Shown piece by piece: positions 1 through 9,346 of a DNA stretch of 64,000 nt; positions within the stretch are counted from its first letter, which is position 1; every line of letters begins with the position of its first letter. The position numbers and the translations under genes were made by a program. This DNA is from CALLMM01 sp964429855 (lineage in GTDB: Bacteria; Armatimonadota; Chthonomonadetes; Chthonomonadales; CAJBBX01), in the NCBI GenBank assembly GCA_964429855.1, contig CAYSDM010000002.1:62001-126000 (forward strand). The letters are read 5' to 3'. A model generated the notes under the pieces. It ran no database searches and was not told the DNA's origin. It saw only the letters and a program-made list of their open reading frames with translations.

Positions 1-3000
1 CGCCATTCCGAGCGGGTCAGACAGGTTAACGGGATCGTTATCCGCATAGGCGAAAAAGTGAACGCCCTCGGCAAACTCCTTCGGGTCCACAGACAGGTAG
101 CGTCCCACCGCCGGGCTGTAGTAGCGGGCGCGGTTATAGTGCAGCCCCGTCTCTGCGTCGAAATACTGCCCCGGAAAACGCAGCGCATGGGGCAGATCGT
201 TGACGCGAATGCGCGCCTGCCCGTAGCCGCTGTAGTCTGCCAGCCAGACCAGATTGCCCTGTCCATTCGTCACGCGGGTCGGCGCGCCGCGATGGTCGGC
301 ATGAACGCAGAAGGTCGTTCCGTTCACGCGAATCGCCAGCGGAGTCGGAACCTCGCCGGGCAGATAGAGATAGTCTCGCATCTCCTCAATCGCGCCGGTC
401 GTCTCCTCATGCACCATCGTATCGCCCACCCAGAAGTAGCGCGTCTCCGCGCCGCGATGCTTCTTGAGGATTCGCCTGCCGAACGGATCATAGGCGTATT
501 CGGCAACCGAGCCATCGGGCAAATTGGCGCGAGCCAGTTGATTGCGGGCGTTGTAGGTCAGGCGCAGCGTTCCCTGCCCCTCCACCTCCAGCAGAGTCAC
601 ATTCCCCCGCGCATCCGACTGACAGCGCACCCCCGGACCTCCCTGCAGGCGATTGAAATAGTCGTAGGAGAAGCCCGACGCGCCTGCAATCGTAGTCAGG
701 TTACCGCTGGCATCGTAGTCGAACTGCTCGCTCCGATCCGGGTCGTCATGCTGCGATTCGATCAGGCGTCCCGCGCCGTCATAACGATACTGAACGCGCC
801 CCAGACCGTTATCGGCGATCTCTGTCAGGTTGTCGTTGCCGTCGTAGCGATAGGCACAGAGCGCGGTCGGGCGAGGATCGCGCTCGCGCCCGACGCCCAC
901 CTGCACGGGCAGTCCCAGCCGGTTATAGGTGTAGCGAGCGATCATACCGTTGGGGAAACGATGGGTTTTGATCTCGCCGGTATCGGTATGCTCAAAAAGA
1001 TGCCGCCGTCCGTCCCAGTCGGTCAACGTCGCCAGATTCCCGTTGGGATCATACTCATAGACAATCTGCTCCCCGCCGGGAAGCTCCAGCCGCGCCAGTT
1101 GTCCGTTGTCGCCGTACACATAGGCTACGCCGATTCCGTCCTGCTCTTCGCGCACGATTCGTCCGTAGCCGTCGTAGGCATACGCCACCGTCGAATTACC
1201 GCCGGAGGCGCGAACCAGCCTGCCGTTTTTATCATAGGCGAATTCCAGCCGACCATCCGCATACTGAATGGAGGTTACGCGACCGTCAGGATCATAGACA
1301 AACTCGTTGACCAGTCCGCTTCGATCCGTCATTCTCCGAAGCTGCCCGGCTCGGTCATACTCGAAGACCTCCGAGAATCCGTCGGGATAGAGAATGCGCT
1401 GCAGGCGTCCCAGATCGTCATAGTCGAACACGATCTCGGCGGAGCGAGCGTCTACGATTTTTCGCAGGTGGTTGGCATTATCATACTGATAACGAACTCG
1501 TTGACCTAACGGATTGACCACCGCGCTGAGCCGATCAAATCCCTCATACTCGTAGCGCGCAGTGCGCCCGTTTCCGTCCACAAAGTGGCTGAGTTCGCCC
1601 TCGCCGTGATAGTGGAACTGAAACGCGCTCCCGCCCTCGCGCTGAACCCCGAGGACGCGCCCCATTGCGTCATAGACAAAGCGGATTACCGCGCCGGTCG
1701 GATCAATCACCGCCGTCTGATTGCCCCGCGCATCGTACTGATAGCGGTACTTCTGCCCCATCGGGTAGATGATCTCGATCACGCGATCCGCCTGATCGTA
1801 CACATACTTCGTCAGATTTCCCGCTCCATCGTCTACCGAGATGGTTCGCTCCCTGCGATCCATCGTCAACTGCTCCAGCGGGGCAGGAGCGTCCGGAAGC
1901 GCAATCGTTAAGCTGTCGTCCGAGCGCTGCCGGAGGACTATATTGCCCTCTCCATCGGTCAGGACGGCGGAGCCATCGGGTCCATACTCCGCCTTGCTCT
2001 CGCACCCCGCCGGAGACTTATATCCGGTCACTCGCCCGAACTTGTCGTACTGAAATTCGGCGGAGCGCTCCAGCGCATCGGTATGCTTTGTCATCGCCGT
2101 TCCGGCATATTCGAACGTCTGCATATTACCGGCGGCATCTACGCTTCGCGTGACCAGACCGAGCATATTGTAGTAGTAGCGCGTCTCGCGGTTCTGCGAA
2201 TCGCGCACAATGGTCACCGCCTCCTCCCCTTCCACTGTGTAGACGAAGGTTTGATCGAACAGGCCGTCCTGCCCCCAGGTGCGCGTACAGCGGTTAAGGG
2301 TGTCGTACTGAAAGAAAAAGGCGTAGCCGTTGCGATCCACCTTCTGGATCAGACGATGATTCTGATCGTAGTAGTAGCGCGCCGTCTGCCCGACTGCATC
2401 GGTCGCCGCAGTCAGGTTTCCGTTCGAATCGTAGTCATATCGCGCCAGATAGGTCTCTGTAGTCGCGTTCTCGGCGCGAAACTTTATGGCGTGCAGCGAT
2501 ATCCCGTCCAGTGACTCAAAGAGATACTGATTGCCGAAGGTGTCGGTCAGACAGCGCGCCATATTGCCCCGATAGTCCAGCCGCAGAACGCGATAGGAGG
2601 CGTCGCGTATCTCCTTCAATCGGGCGATCGGAATGCCGGGCGGTCGTTCAAAGTGGAGGGTATTGCCGTCGGGCAGAAGCAGTTCGTAGAACTCCAGCGT
2701 CCGGCTGAGCGCGATATGCTCATCGAGATGGTGAATGGTCTCATCCAGCGCGATATGAGGAAAGAGAATCCGCCGTCCCTGCCAGTTGATATAGACCAGC
2801 GCCTCCTCGTGAATCTCGATCCTCTCGCTCAGGCTGCAGTTCCAGCCAAAGCCCATCAGGCTGCGTTCAGGAGAATTGCTGGAGCTATAGAATCGCCGAA
2901 ACGTGAAGGCGGGCGATCCGGTCAGCGCAAAGTCTTCCGTAAAGAAGACCATTCGCCCGGTCGCCACATCCACCGGATCGCCTTCCGTAGTACACTGTTG

Positions 3001-3432
3001 AATGTCGGCGGAGCCGTTGCTGACGCCGGCAGAGGCTGCCGGGGCATCCGGAGAAGGGATTGCGGGAACGCCAGGCATATCCATGCCGGGAGCCTGCGGC
3101 ATAGTAACCATTGCACCACCTCCACCCCCTCCTCCATCGCCGATCAGAGTTTTCATCGCCCCCTTGGCGATCTGATCCGGCGGACCGACACAGATGCACT
3201 GATCCATGATACGCGCTGCGGGCAGAAACTCGATGAAGACGGTGAAGCTGCCCATTATGATCGGACCGCCGACATGTGGAATGGGCGGCGTTCCCGGCGT
3301 CTGCATCGGGCAGGTGTGCATATCAGTCACACGCGCTGCCGGCAGCATCTCGATCATGGTGCGCGCTGCTCCCGGCGAGGTGATGACTCCGCCGTGAACA
3401 GTCATGTCGGTTAAGCGAGCGGCTGGTTTCAT
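1..3432 (-). CDS. PAAR-RHS spike/polymorphic toxin protein, 3' end outside window
   Basis: The minus-strand frame stays open from the ATG at 3432 to the window edge, 1144 codons with no stop. Residues 3-77 carry three PAAR motifs (PAARLTD, PAARVTD, PAARIMD), typical of the cone that caps a VgrG spike. A glycine run follows at about 99-106, then GDPVDVATGRMVF at about 151, the DUF6531 signature that opens RHS proteins. The central part is YD/RHS repeats. The last codons (positions 180-1) encode the RHS core, with GQYFDAETGLHYNRARYYSP, GRYLSVDP and NLSDPLG. In this family the variable toxin follows directly, so the toxin and any immunity gene lie just left of the window. Inferred role: cargo of the contractile system encoded further right. 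Confidence 0.93.
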   Translation of the reverse strand, partial: MKPAARLTDMTVHGGVITSPGAARTMIEMLPAARVTDMHTCPMQTPGTPPIPHVGGPIIMGSFTVFIEFLPAARIMDQCICVGPPDQIAKGAMKTLIGDGGGGGGGAMVTMPQAPGMDMPGVPAIPSPDAPAASAGVSNGSADIQQCTTEGDPVDVATGRMVFFTEDFALTGSPAFTFRRFYSSSNSPERSLMGFGWNCSLSERIEIHEEALVYINWQGRRILFPHIALDETIHHLDEHIALSRTLEFYELLLPDGNTLHFERPPGIPIARLKEIRDASYRVLRLDYRGNMARCLTDTFGNQYLFESLDGISLHAIKFRAENATTETYLARYDYDSNGNLTAATDAVGQTARYYYDQNHRLIQKVDRNGYAFFFQYDTLNRCTRTWGQDGLFDQTFVYTVEGEEAVTIVRDSQNRETRYYYNMLGLVTRSVDAAGNMQTFEYAGTAMTKHTDALERSAEFQYDKFGRVTGYKSPAGCESKAEYGPDGSAVLTDGEGNIVLRQRSDDSLTIALPDAPAPLEQLTMDRRERTISVDDGAGNLTKYVYDQADRVIEIIYPMGQKYRYQYDARGNQTAVIDPTGAVIRFVYDAMGRVLGVQREGGSAFQFHYHGEGELSHFVDGNGRTARYEYEGFDRLSAVVNPLGQRVRYQYDNANHLRKIVDARSAEIVFDYDDLGRLQRILYPDGFSEVFEYDRAGQLRRMTDRSGLVNEFVYDPDGRVTSIQYADGRLEFAYDKNGRLVRASGGNSTVAYAYDGYGRIVREEQDGIGVAYVYGDNGQLARLELPGGEQIVYEYDPNGNLATLTDWDGRRHLFEHTDTGEIKTHRFPNGMIARYTYNRLGLPVQVGVGRERDPRPTALCAYRYDGNDNLTEIADNGLGRVQYRYDGAGRLIESQHDDPDRSEQFDYDASGNLTTIAGASGFSYDYFNRLQGGPGVRCQSDARGNVTLLEVEGQGTLRLTYNARNQLARANLPDGSVAEYAYDPFGRRILKKHRGAETRYFWVGDTMVHEETTGAIEEMRDYLYLPGEVPTPLAIRVNGTTFCVHADHRGAPTRVTNGQGNLVWLADYSGYGQARIRVNDLPHALRFPGQYFDAETGLHYNRARYYSPAVGRYLSVDPKEFAEGVHFFAYADNDPVNLSDPLGMA

Positions 3433-3726
3433 GGGATACCTGAACTCTCAGCGTAAAGCGCAGCAGGGAGACGATGCCGGGGCGTTATCCGGCTCTTCTG
3501 TATTATAGCACCCCGGCATGGCAGGCGCGCCGTCTCGCTCCCCGCGCCTTTTCCGTATTTGTTGGTCTGGCGTTCGTATAGGGATAGTTAGAAATACCGG
3601 TTTTTTTTCGTTCAATTTACGGACTATCGCGTATATCGCGGCGTCTGTGAAGCGAAGAACCGTTCCAAACGTATTTCTATGGTAGAGCAGTGCAACAGTG
3701 CACACTTCAGGTGTGATATTCATTAC
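3433..3726. other. Divergent intergenic region
   Basis: This gap separates the PAAR-RHS gene (minus) from the caspase-like gene (plus). It is AT-richer than the neighbours and holds their promoters. I see no credible small gene; open frames here run antisense into the caspase-like gene and have no family features. Confidence 0.6.
3502..3510 (-). promoter_or_regulatory. Extended -10 promoter for the PAAR-RHS gene
   Basis: The minus strand reads TGCTATAAT, a perfect extended -10 element (TGn plus TATAAT). No good -35 is visible, which is common for extended -10 promoters. The predicted start near 3495 leaves a leader of about 60 nt. Confidence 0.5.
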
Positions 3727-3756
3727 TTGACACCTGGCAATTACGACCAGTACAAT
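3727..3756 (+). promoter_or_regulatory. Sigma-70-type promoter of caspase-like gene
   Basis: TTGACA (3727-3732) and TACAAT (3751-3756) are separated by 18 bp. The upstream ATG at 3755 lies inside this -10 box, so it cannot be the start; this supports the start at 3818. Confidence 0.75.
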
Positions 3757-3817
3757 GGGAAAAGAGTTGGCTTGCGTAGTACGTTTGCGTTGTGGAGCGC
3801 AGTGTGCGGAGAAGACC

Positions 3818-5872
3818 ATGCAGTACCTAAAAAAGCTGAGGACGATGATGATCTGCCTTGCGGCGCTGACACTGAGGGGAGCGGCAGCGTTCGGGCAGAC
3901 CGTCGCTACGGACGATCTGGGAATGACGGCGTTGGACCGCTCCCCGGGATGGGTGATCATTCTGGCTGCGGACTATCAGGGACCGGATAAGGTCGTCTAT
4001 AAGTCCGTGCAGCAGGATGCCATTCGCGCCTACCGTTCCGCTGTGGAGGTGATGGGAGTTCCGCCAGATCATATCTTCCTGCTGGCGGAAGGCGAAGAGA
4101 TCAATAAGCTTTCGCGCGCGTCGTTTTCCCGGGAAGCCATTCGTCCCGGCTCTCTCTCCACCCTGAGCCTGCTGGACAGCAAGCGCACTCAACTGGGCGA
4201 CAACCTGCTGAAGTTCCGCCGCACCTTCTGGGAGAACGGAGGCAGCGGACGCTCCACGCCCTTCCTGGCGGCTCCCACTGCCGTCAACTATCGCCTTGCG
4301 CGTGATCTGGTCAGCAAACTGGCGGGACCGCATCAGTTTATCGCCCTGGTTGTTTCCTCTCACGCCGAGATTGACCGCTCCGTCAAGCCGGCGCGTCTGG
4401 TCGTACTGCCGCGTGGAGCCAAAGATGCCCAGAACCGACGCATCGCCGCCAACACTCTTGTCCCGGACGATTTTCAGCTTCCCAACTCTCAGGCGCGCTA
4501 CCGGCTCCTGCTGATTGACACCTGCTACAGCGGCAAGCTGCTGCAGGACTATGTGCTGGCATCGGGACGCTCCGGCATTGTGGAGCGCGTCGGCGACATT
4601 CAGGAACAGCTTGCCAAGACGGCGGAAGAGGCGGGCGCGGAGCAGCGGGATGTGGTTCCGATTGTGATGGCTTCCAGCACCATAGATCAGGTTTCGGAAG
4701 CCTCCCTCACCGGCAACGGCAGCCTCTTCCTTCAGTCGTCCTTCGAGGTGCTGGAGCAGGAGAAGCAGAAGCAAAACAACAGCCTCACTCTGAAAGAGTG
4801 GTTCGAGAAAGCCAGCGAGCGCACGCAGGAGAAGGCGCGCAGCCAGTCGGAGCAGGTACAGAATGTGCAGCTCCCGGTGCTGGGAGCCAGCGATCAGGAG
4901 AGCCTGAAGACCCGGGTGGCTCCCTTCACGCAGGAGGCTCCGCGTGTCGCGGACTACAGCGCGGGCAAGAAGCGTCTGCAGCAGTTTGCCGCCACGCTCG
5001 GTCCTCGCGCCACCCAGAACCTGAGTTCGATTCTCTATCGCCACTGCTACAACCTGCGGCTGACCAGCCTGGAGTCGGATATCGCCCGCTGGCTTCTGGA
5101 TCCGAATCAGACAAAAGTCAGCGATCTGCAGGCGCTCATCGCCCGGATGACGAAAACCTCCTCCCGGTTGGTCGAGAGTCTGGACTATAAAACCTATATG
5201 GACGCCTCAATCAAAAAGCCCACCTACGAACTATTCCTGGGGTCCGCCAACCGGCGCGTGCCGCTGGTGCGGATTTTCACCGATCCCGGCGGATTCCCCC
5301 CGGAAGAGCGGGTGAAAAAGGTCGAGGAGCGATTCAAGAAACTGCGCGATTCCGATCCTCTCTGGTTGATCGAGATCAAACCGGCGGTCATCAACAAGCA
5401 ATGGGTGGTTGCCGCCCCGATTCCCGGCGGACATATCATCACGGTGGACGAAGAGTTCGCCCGCTACTATGACCGCTCTCCGCAGGAGTACGCCTCCGAA
5501 CTGTCGGAGAAGATTCGCCACTCGCTGGCAACCTATGAGATTGGAACCAATGGGCGCGGCGGCGACTCGCCCTCCGACCTGCTGCGCAACGGGATGATTG
5601 CCTACTCCGAAGCGCTGGAGAAGATGAAGTCCGGTGATGAAGAGGACGCCCTTGACCTGTTGAAGCAGGCAGTGAAGCATTACGAATCCGCTCTGGATAA
5701 GTCTCCGCGCTATGCCGAAGTCTATCTTCAGCTTGCAGGCGTGCAGGAAGAGATGAAACAGCCGGAGCAGGCGCGCAAAACGCTCGAACTGATGAATGAA
5801 CGATGCGGCGATATGATCACCCGCGAACAGCGCAAACGCGCCGACGAGATACGCAAACGTCTGATGATGTAG
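3818..5872 (+). CDS. Secreted caspase-like (C14) protein with C-terminal TPR
   Basis: A 684-aa protein. The start at 3818 follows a GGAG about 6 nt upstream and gives a signal peptide ending near AFGQT. The body has the caspase/metacaspase fold: SSHAE supplies the candidate catalytic His (about 182) and LLLIDTCYSG the nucleophilic Cys (about 236). The His motif departs from the usual SGHG, so activity is likely but not certain. About residues 610-684 form TPR-like helices (QAVKHYESALDKSPRYAEVY), suggesting a partner protein. It is divergent from the PAAR-RHS gene and is the first of three caspase-fold genes here. Probable site of action is the periplasm or outside the cell. Substrate unknown. 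Confidence 0.8.
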   Translation: MQYLKKLRTMMICLAALTLRGAAAFGQTVATDDLGMTALDRSPGWVIILAADYQGPDKVVYKSVQQDAIRAYRSAVEVMGVPPDHIFLLAEGEEINKLSRASFSREAIRPGSLSTLSLLDSKRTQLGDNLLKFRRTFWENGGSGRSTPFLAAPTAVNYRLARDLVSKLAGPHQFIALVVSSHAEIDRSVKPARLVVLPRGAKDAQNRRIAANTLVPDDFQLPNSQARYRLLLIDTCYSGKLLQDYVLASGRSGIVERVGDIQEQLAKTAEEAGAEQRDVVPIVMASSTIDQVSEASLTGNGSLFLQSSFEVLEQEKQKQNNSLTLKEWFEKASERTQEKARSQSEQVQNVQLPVLGASDQESLKTRVAPFTQEAPRVADYSAGKKRLQQFAATLGPRATQNLSSILYRHCYNLRLTSLESDIARWLLDPNQTKVSDLQALIARMTKTSSRLVESLDYKTYMDASIKKPTYELFLGSANRRVPLVRIFTDPGGFPPEERVKKVEERFKKLRDSDPLWLIEIKPAVINKQWVVAAPIPGGHIITVDEEFARYYDRSPQEYASELSEKIRHSLATYEIGTNGRGGDSPSDLLRNGMIAYSEALEKMKSGDEEDALDLLKQAVKHYESALDKSPRYAEVYLQLAGVQEEMKQPEQARKTLELMNERCGDMITREQRKRADEIRKRLMM

Positions 5873-5930
5873 ATCGGCGCACCCTCCCTTGCGCCGACAT
5901 CGCGCCATGCCGTAAAACACCATCCGTCTC

Positions 5931-5952
5931 AGGGGCGACGCCGGTCGCCCCT
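5931..5952 (+). terminator. Intrinsic terminator after the caspase-like gene
   Basis: A 9-bp stem (AGGGGCGAC / GTCGCCCCT) with a 4-nt loop is followed by TCTGTTCGTCTT, a weak T-rich tail. It lies 59 nt after the stop codon. Confidence 0.6.
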
Positions 5953-5987
5953 TCTGTTCGTCTTACCGAATATGGAGCGCAGAAACG

Positions 5988-6452
5988 ATGGACTCCACCT
6001 CTGCCGGCATCTGCTGGCCCAGTCGCTACTTTCTAAAATGGCTCTTCATCTTTTTCGCCTTTCTGGTCATCGGGCTGGTGATTGCCGCCCTGATGCCCCG
6101 TTCGGAGCGTCTGACGCAGGCTTATATCCTCGTCGTCAACCGACAGGGAGAACCGATACGCGCCATCGTCTATCTGGCGGCCAGCAAAGACGAGATGAAA
6201 CCGAGCAAGTCCTTCCCGGTTGAACCGAGGCTGACCCCGCGCACACAGGGAGCGGGGAACCCGATAGATTTCATGGTTCAGCCAGTGGATGAACAGAATA
6301 ACCCGACGGGCGAGCCGGAGGGATGGCGCGTAAACTGGCCTGTGAAGGAGGGCGAGACCCTGCGGTATGAGTATAAGGGCGCGACTCGTGGCGGCTCTCT
6401 CTTCGCGCCGTCGCTGTCCGGGTTCCTATTTGGTCTGACAGGGAGCGTATAG
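5988..6452 (+). CDS. One-TM protein, short paralogue of the next gene
   Basis: A 154-aa protein starting 10 nt after GGAG. The N-terminus has the motif GICWPSRY, then a single hydrophobic segment (about 14-36), then a soluble domain (about 45-145) with YEYKG near the end. The next gene has the same order with clear identity (GICWPSRY, the TM, EEMK/DEMK, WPxKExETLRxEYKG), so the two arose by tandem duplication. This copy lacks the C-terminal YARHG extension. Function unknown; probably anchored in the inner membrane with the domain outside the cytoplasm. Confidence 0.75.
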   Translation: MDSTSAGICWPSRYFLKWLFIFFAFLVIGLVIAALMPRSERLTQAYILVVNRQGEPIRAIVYLAASKDEMKPSKSFPVEPRLTPRTQGAGNPIDFMVQPVDEQNNPTGEPEGWRVNWPVKEGETLRYEYKGATRGGSLFAPSLSGFLFGLTGSV

Positions 6453-6454
6453 AG

Positions 6455-7240
6455 ATGGCTGCCTCTACTGCCGGCATCTGCTGGCCCAGCCGATACCTGA
6501 TCAAGTGGCTGACGATCTTTCTGATCGCGGTCGTTATTGGCGCGATTCTGGCGGTGCTGACCCGCAGGCCGCCTCCCACGCTGCAGCAGTATATCATCGT
6601 CAGCAACAGCCAGGGCGTCCCCATCCGGGCGAAGCTCTACTGGGCAAGCAGCCAAGAGGAGATGAAGGAGGCGCGCTCGTTCTATGTGGACTCGAAAAAA
6701 GAGGGAGCCATCTCGCAGTCCGCTGGCGCGCGGGTCAGATTCATGGTGGAGCCAGTCGGCGCGGACAATACGCCTCTCGGCGACCCGGAACTGTGGGAGC
6801 TTCGCTGGCCCGAAAAAGAGAATGAGACACTGCGTTTTGAGTATAAAGGCTCCATCCGCGAGGATTCCGGCAGCGTGACGCCGTCGCGAACACGCACCAA
6901 TCGGAACCCGCCCACGCGGAATCCCGGCACCGATTCCCGACCGGGAACGAACTCGCAGCGCGGCAACATCACGGTCGCTTCTGGCGATAACTACGACTGG
7001 CTCTCCACCCGCGCCGTCACCGAGCAAGATTTACAGGGAAAAACGAAGGAACAGTTACGCATCATGCGGAACTGGTTATTTGCACGCAAAGGCTATATCT
7101 TCTCGGACGCCCGGCTGCAAGCCTACTTCAGCAAACAGAGATGGTACAGAGCGACGACGCGCAGCATTCAAGACTCGGACTTCACAGAGATGGAGCGCAG
7201 CAATATCGCGATGATCCGGGACAGAGAGAATACCCTGTAG
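6455..7240 (+). CDS. One-TM protein with C-terminal YARHG domain
   Basis: A 261-aa protein that starts 2 nt after the previous stop, so the two are translationally coupled. Residues 1-135 repeat the previous gene's layout. A Pro/Arg/Thr-rich linker (about 140-168) follows. The last 75 residues, from DNYDWLST to about 250, match the YARHG extracellular domain: LFARKGYIF, then LQAYFSKQRWY, and an acidic FTEMERSNI end. YARHG is a putative peptidoglycan- or surface-associated module of unknown biochemistry. Context suggests a cell-envelope component of the caspase/injection gene set. Confidence 0.8.
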   Translation: MAASTAGICWPSRYLIKWLTIFLIAVVIGAILAVLTRRPPPTLQQYIIVSNSQGVPIRAKLYWASSQEEMKEARSFYVDSKKEGAISQSAGARVRFMVEPVGADNTPLGDPELWELRWPEKENETLRFEYKGSIREDSGSVTPSRTRTNRNPPTRNPGTDSRPGTNSQRGNITVASGDNYDWLSTRAVTEQDLQGKTKEQLRIMRNWLFARKGYIFSDARLQAYFSKQRWYRATTRSIQDSDFTEMERSNIAMIRDRENTL

Positions 7241-7275
7241 CGCACGAAAGAACCTGGGAGTAGAGCACAAACACT

Positions 7276-9294
7276 ATGTTGCACTGGATTCTGAGCATGC
7301 TGGGCATTACTCCCTACCTGCCGCCCACCTCCTCCTTTCGCGGCAGTGAGGGAACCACTCCGGATGCGGATGGCAGCGTCGCGGTAACCTATCAGCCAGG
7401 ACAGAAGAACGCCTTCTCCCCCACAGAGGTTGCCGAGGAGCAGGATCATACCCGAAAAAGCGTCACGGACAAAGACCTGGTCTGGCCCGGGAAGGTAGAG
7501 ACGATCTACATTCGCAATGAGGAGCAGACTGTCTTCCGTTATGACCTGACCATCACCGACCTGGAACCCTCCTTCTATGTGCGCAAACCGCCGGTGGGCG
7601 GAGTGATTCAGCCGGAAGGCGGCGTTCTGCTCCAGCCGAACGAAGAGGCTGTCTTCGAGATCGTCTTTGTCCCGCAGCCCAATGCGGAGAAGGCGCGCGT
7701 TCGCACCTTCAGCTTTGTCATCACCCGGTTCGATCCGCGCCGCATCTCCGATCATGGCGAAATTCTGGGCGATCTTCCGGCTCGCTGGGTCAGCCTCCCA
7801 ACGGCCGCTGACTTCAGGCTGGAGGCGCGCCCTCCGCAGCTCATCATCCGCCCCTGGCGGCGCAGCGCCGTCTTCAAACTCGACCTGCTGAACCGCAGCA
7901 ACCTGCCCCCGACTATCAACCTGAAGGTGGTGCGCGCCCCGACCAAAGAGGCGCTTTCGGAGAAACCGGAACCGGTGGGACAGTGGAGTCAGGCGCTGGA
8001 GTCGCGCCGCAACAGCGGCTGGCACTGCCTGCTGCAGTCCCCCGGCTATCGCAACTCCTACTTCGCGACGGTCAACGGCAATGCGCGTATGGCGGACGGC
8101 ATGGAACTGCCTATCGCCCTGCCGCAGCCAATCTTTGTCCGCTACGTGCCCTGGCTGCGCTCCATAAAAGACTGGATATTCCTTTTCTTCCTGCTCTTTT
8201 TCCTGATGTGGGCGGTATGGGGAATCCCGGTGCGTAAAGCGCCGCTGGTTCGCGTAAAGCTGGAACTGCCCGGGGGCATCCCCGCAGGCGGCAGCATGAA
8301 CGACCTGAAACTGGAACTGGTACCCAAAGACGACCGGGGACGCCTGCTCAATCCCATCGAGGGGCGTCTGGACGGGAACGAATACATCTTCGATACGCTG
8401 CCCTCCCGCTGGCTCGGGTATCGCTGGCCCTTCGGCTGGAGCGGATGGAACCAGTCGCCGATGGGTTACGTCCTGCAGGCGCAGTTGAAAGATGAAGAGA
8501 AAAAGGAGCTTTACGAAGCCTTTGAGTTCCGTGAACTGCGTTCCGAACCGGACGGAGGCGAGAAGGATTTCACCTTCCAGTTCCGGGATGCCAAAGGCGA
8601 GCGTCCGGTGTTCGGCGAGTGGGTGGAGCGCGTATCGGTCTATCCGAAACGCCGCCGCAGCATCCGCATCAATATTCAGAGCAAAGACCTGGGTTACGCT
8701 ACCGGGAAAGCCGACACCGTGAAGATCGAGTGGGAGATTGACGGGCGCAAATCGGAGCAGAGTATTCCGGTTCCGAATAAGGACAAGCTGTTTGTCGCGA
8801 ATTTCGACCTGAACGCCAAGCCCGGCGGCAAACGTCCGCTTCGCATCCGGGCGACGACCTCGCCCTATCAGATCATTTCCGAATGGTGGGTCGGCGATGT
8901 CGAGCCGAAGACGGAGGCAGGCACCGTCACGCTGAAGTTCAGCCCCAATCCGCCGAAGATCACCATCTATATCCCGCCGGTAGGCGTTCCCTACTACGTC
9001 ACGATCTCGCATCCAAAGGTCAACGGCAGGGTAGATGTGCCGGACGGACGCGAGGTAAAGCCGCAGTTCGAGATTGTGGAAGAGAATATGATGGTGGATG
9101 TCGGCGTCTTCACGATGGACCATAAACCGCTGGGAGCCAAGCAGTTCACCATCAAATCCTCGCAGGCGAATGAGACGCTGGAGGTGCCTGTAACGCCGCC
9201 CTCCACGACCCAGCCGACTGGACCGCCTCCGGGAGATCCCGCGCAGCCGCCCTCCAATCAGAGGCAGCCGCCTTCCGACGACCCGGACGCATAA
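7276..9294 (+). CDS. Large membrane protein with beta-rich domains, unknown function
   Basis: A 672-aa protein. Residues about 60-280 look beta-rich and resemble an Ig-like or P-pilus-chaperone-like fold (EAVFEIVFVPQP, FRLEARPPQLIIRP, an FKLDLLNRSNLPP strand). One strong hydrophobic segment (SIKDWIFLFFLLFFLMWAVW, about 296-315) is followed by a second beta-rich part with YPKRRRSIRINI and PKITIYIP. The C-terminus is Pro-rich and disordered. It follows the YARHG gene by 35 nt and ends at a strong terminator, so it is probably the last gene of this plus-strand unit. I do not recognise the family. The start has only a distant GGGAG, so it could be a little downstream. Confidence 0.75.
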   Translation: MLHWILSMLGITPYLPPTSSFRGSEGTTPDADGSVAVTYQPGQKNAFSPTEVAEEQDHTRKSVTDKDLVWPGKVETIYIRNEEQTVFRYDLTITDLEPSFYVRKPPVGGVIQPEGGVLLQPNEEAVFEIVFVPQPNAEKARVRTFSFVITRFDPRRISDHGEILGDLPARWVSLPTAADFRLEARPPQLIIRPWRRSAVFKLDLLNRSNLPPTINLKVVRAPTKEALSEKPEPVGQWSQALESRRNSGWHCLLQSPGYRNSYFATVNGNARMADGMELPIALPQPIFVRYVPWLRSIKDWIFLFFLLFFLMWAVWGIPVRKAPLVRVKLELPGGIPAGGSMNDLKLELVPKDDRGRLLNPIEGRLDGNEYIFDTLPSRWLGYRWPFGWSGWNQSPMGYVLQAQLKDEEKKELYEAFEFRELRSEPDGGEKDFTFQFRDAKGERPVFGEWVERVSVYPKRRRSIRINIQSKDLGYATGKADTVKIEWEIDGRKSEQSIPVPNKDKLFVANFDLNAKPGGKRPLRIRATTSPYQIISEWWVGDVEPKTEAGTVTLKFSPNPPKITIYIPPVGVPYYVTISHPKVNGRVDVPDGREVKPQFEIVEENMMVDVGVFTMDHKPLGAKQFTIKSSQANETLEVPVTPPSTTQPTGPPPGDPAQPPSNQRQPPSDDPDA

Positions 9295-9300
9295 TCAAAT

Positions 9301-9329
9301 CGCCCCCTGCTCTGCCTGAGCAGGGGGCG
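9301..9329. terminator. Bidirectional terminator hairpin
   Basis: A perfect 12-bp stem CGCCCCCTGCTC / GAGCAGGGGGCG with a 5-nt loop lies between two convergent genes. The flanks are AT-rich (ATCAAAT and ATTCTC), so it can serve both. Confidence 0.8.
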
Positions 9330-9346
9330 ATTCTCATGCAGAGAGA

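Noticed and set aside
58..1509. 483-codon plus-strand open frame
   Set aside because: Antisense to the RHS repeats of the PAAR-RHS gene.
3712..3727. CRP-type site before the caspase-like gene (TGTGA-TATTCA-TTACT)
   Set aside because: Only one half-site fits; the second half is poor and the promoter already has a good -35.
3448..3960. 170-codon minus-strand open frame in the intergenic region
   Set aside because: It overlaps the caspase gene start and its promoter, lacks a ribosome site and resembles no protein.
7168..9123. 651-codon minus-strand open frame
   Set aside because: Antisense to the 672-aa membrane protein; no domain or ribosome site.
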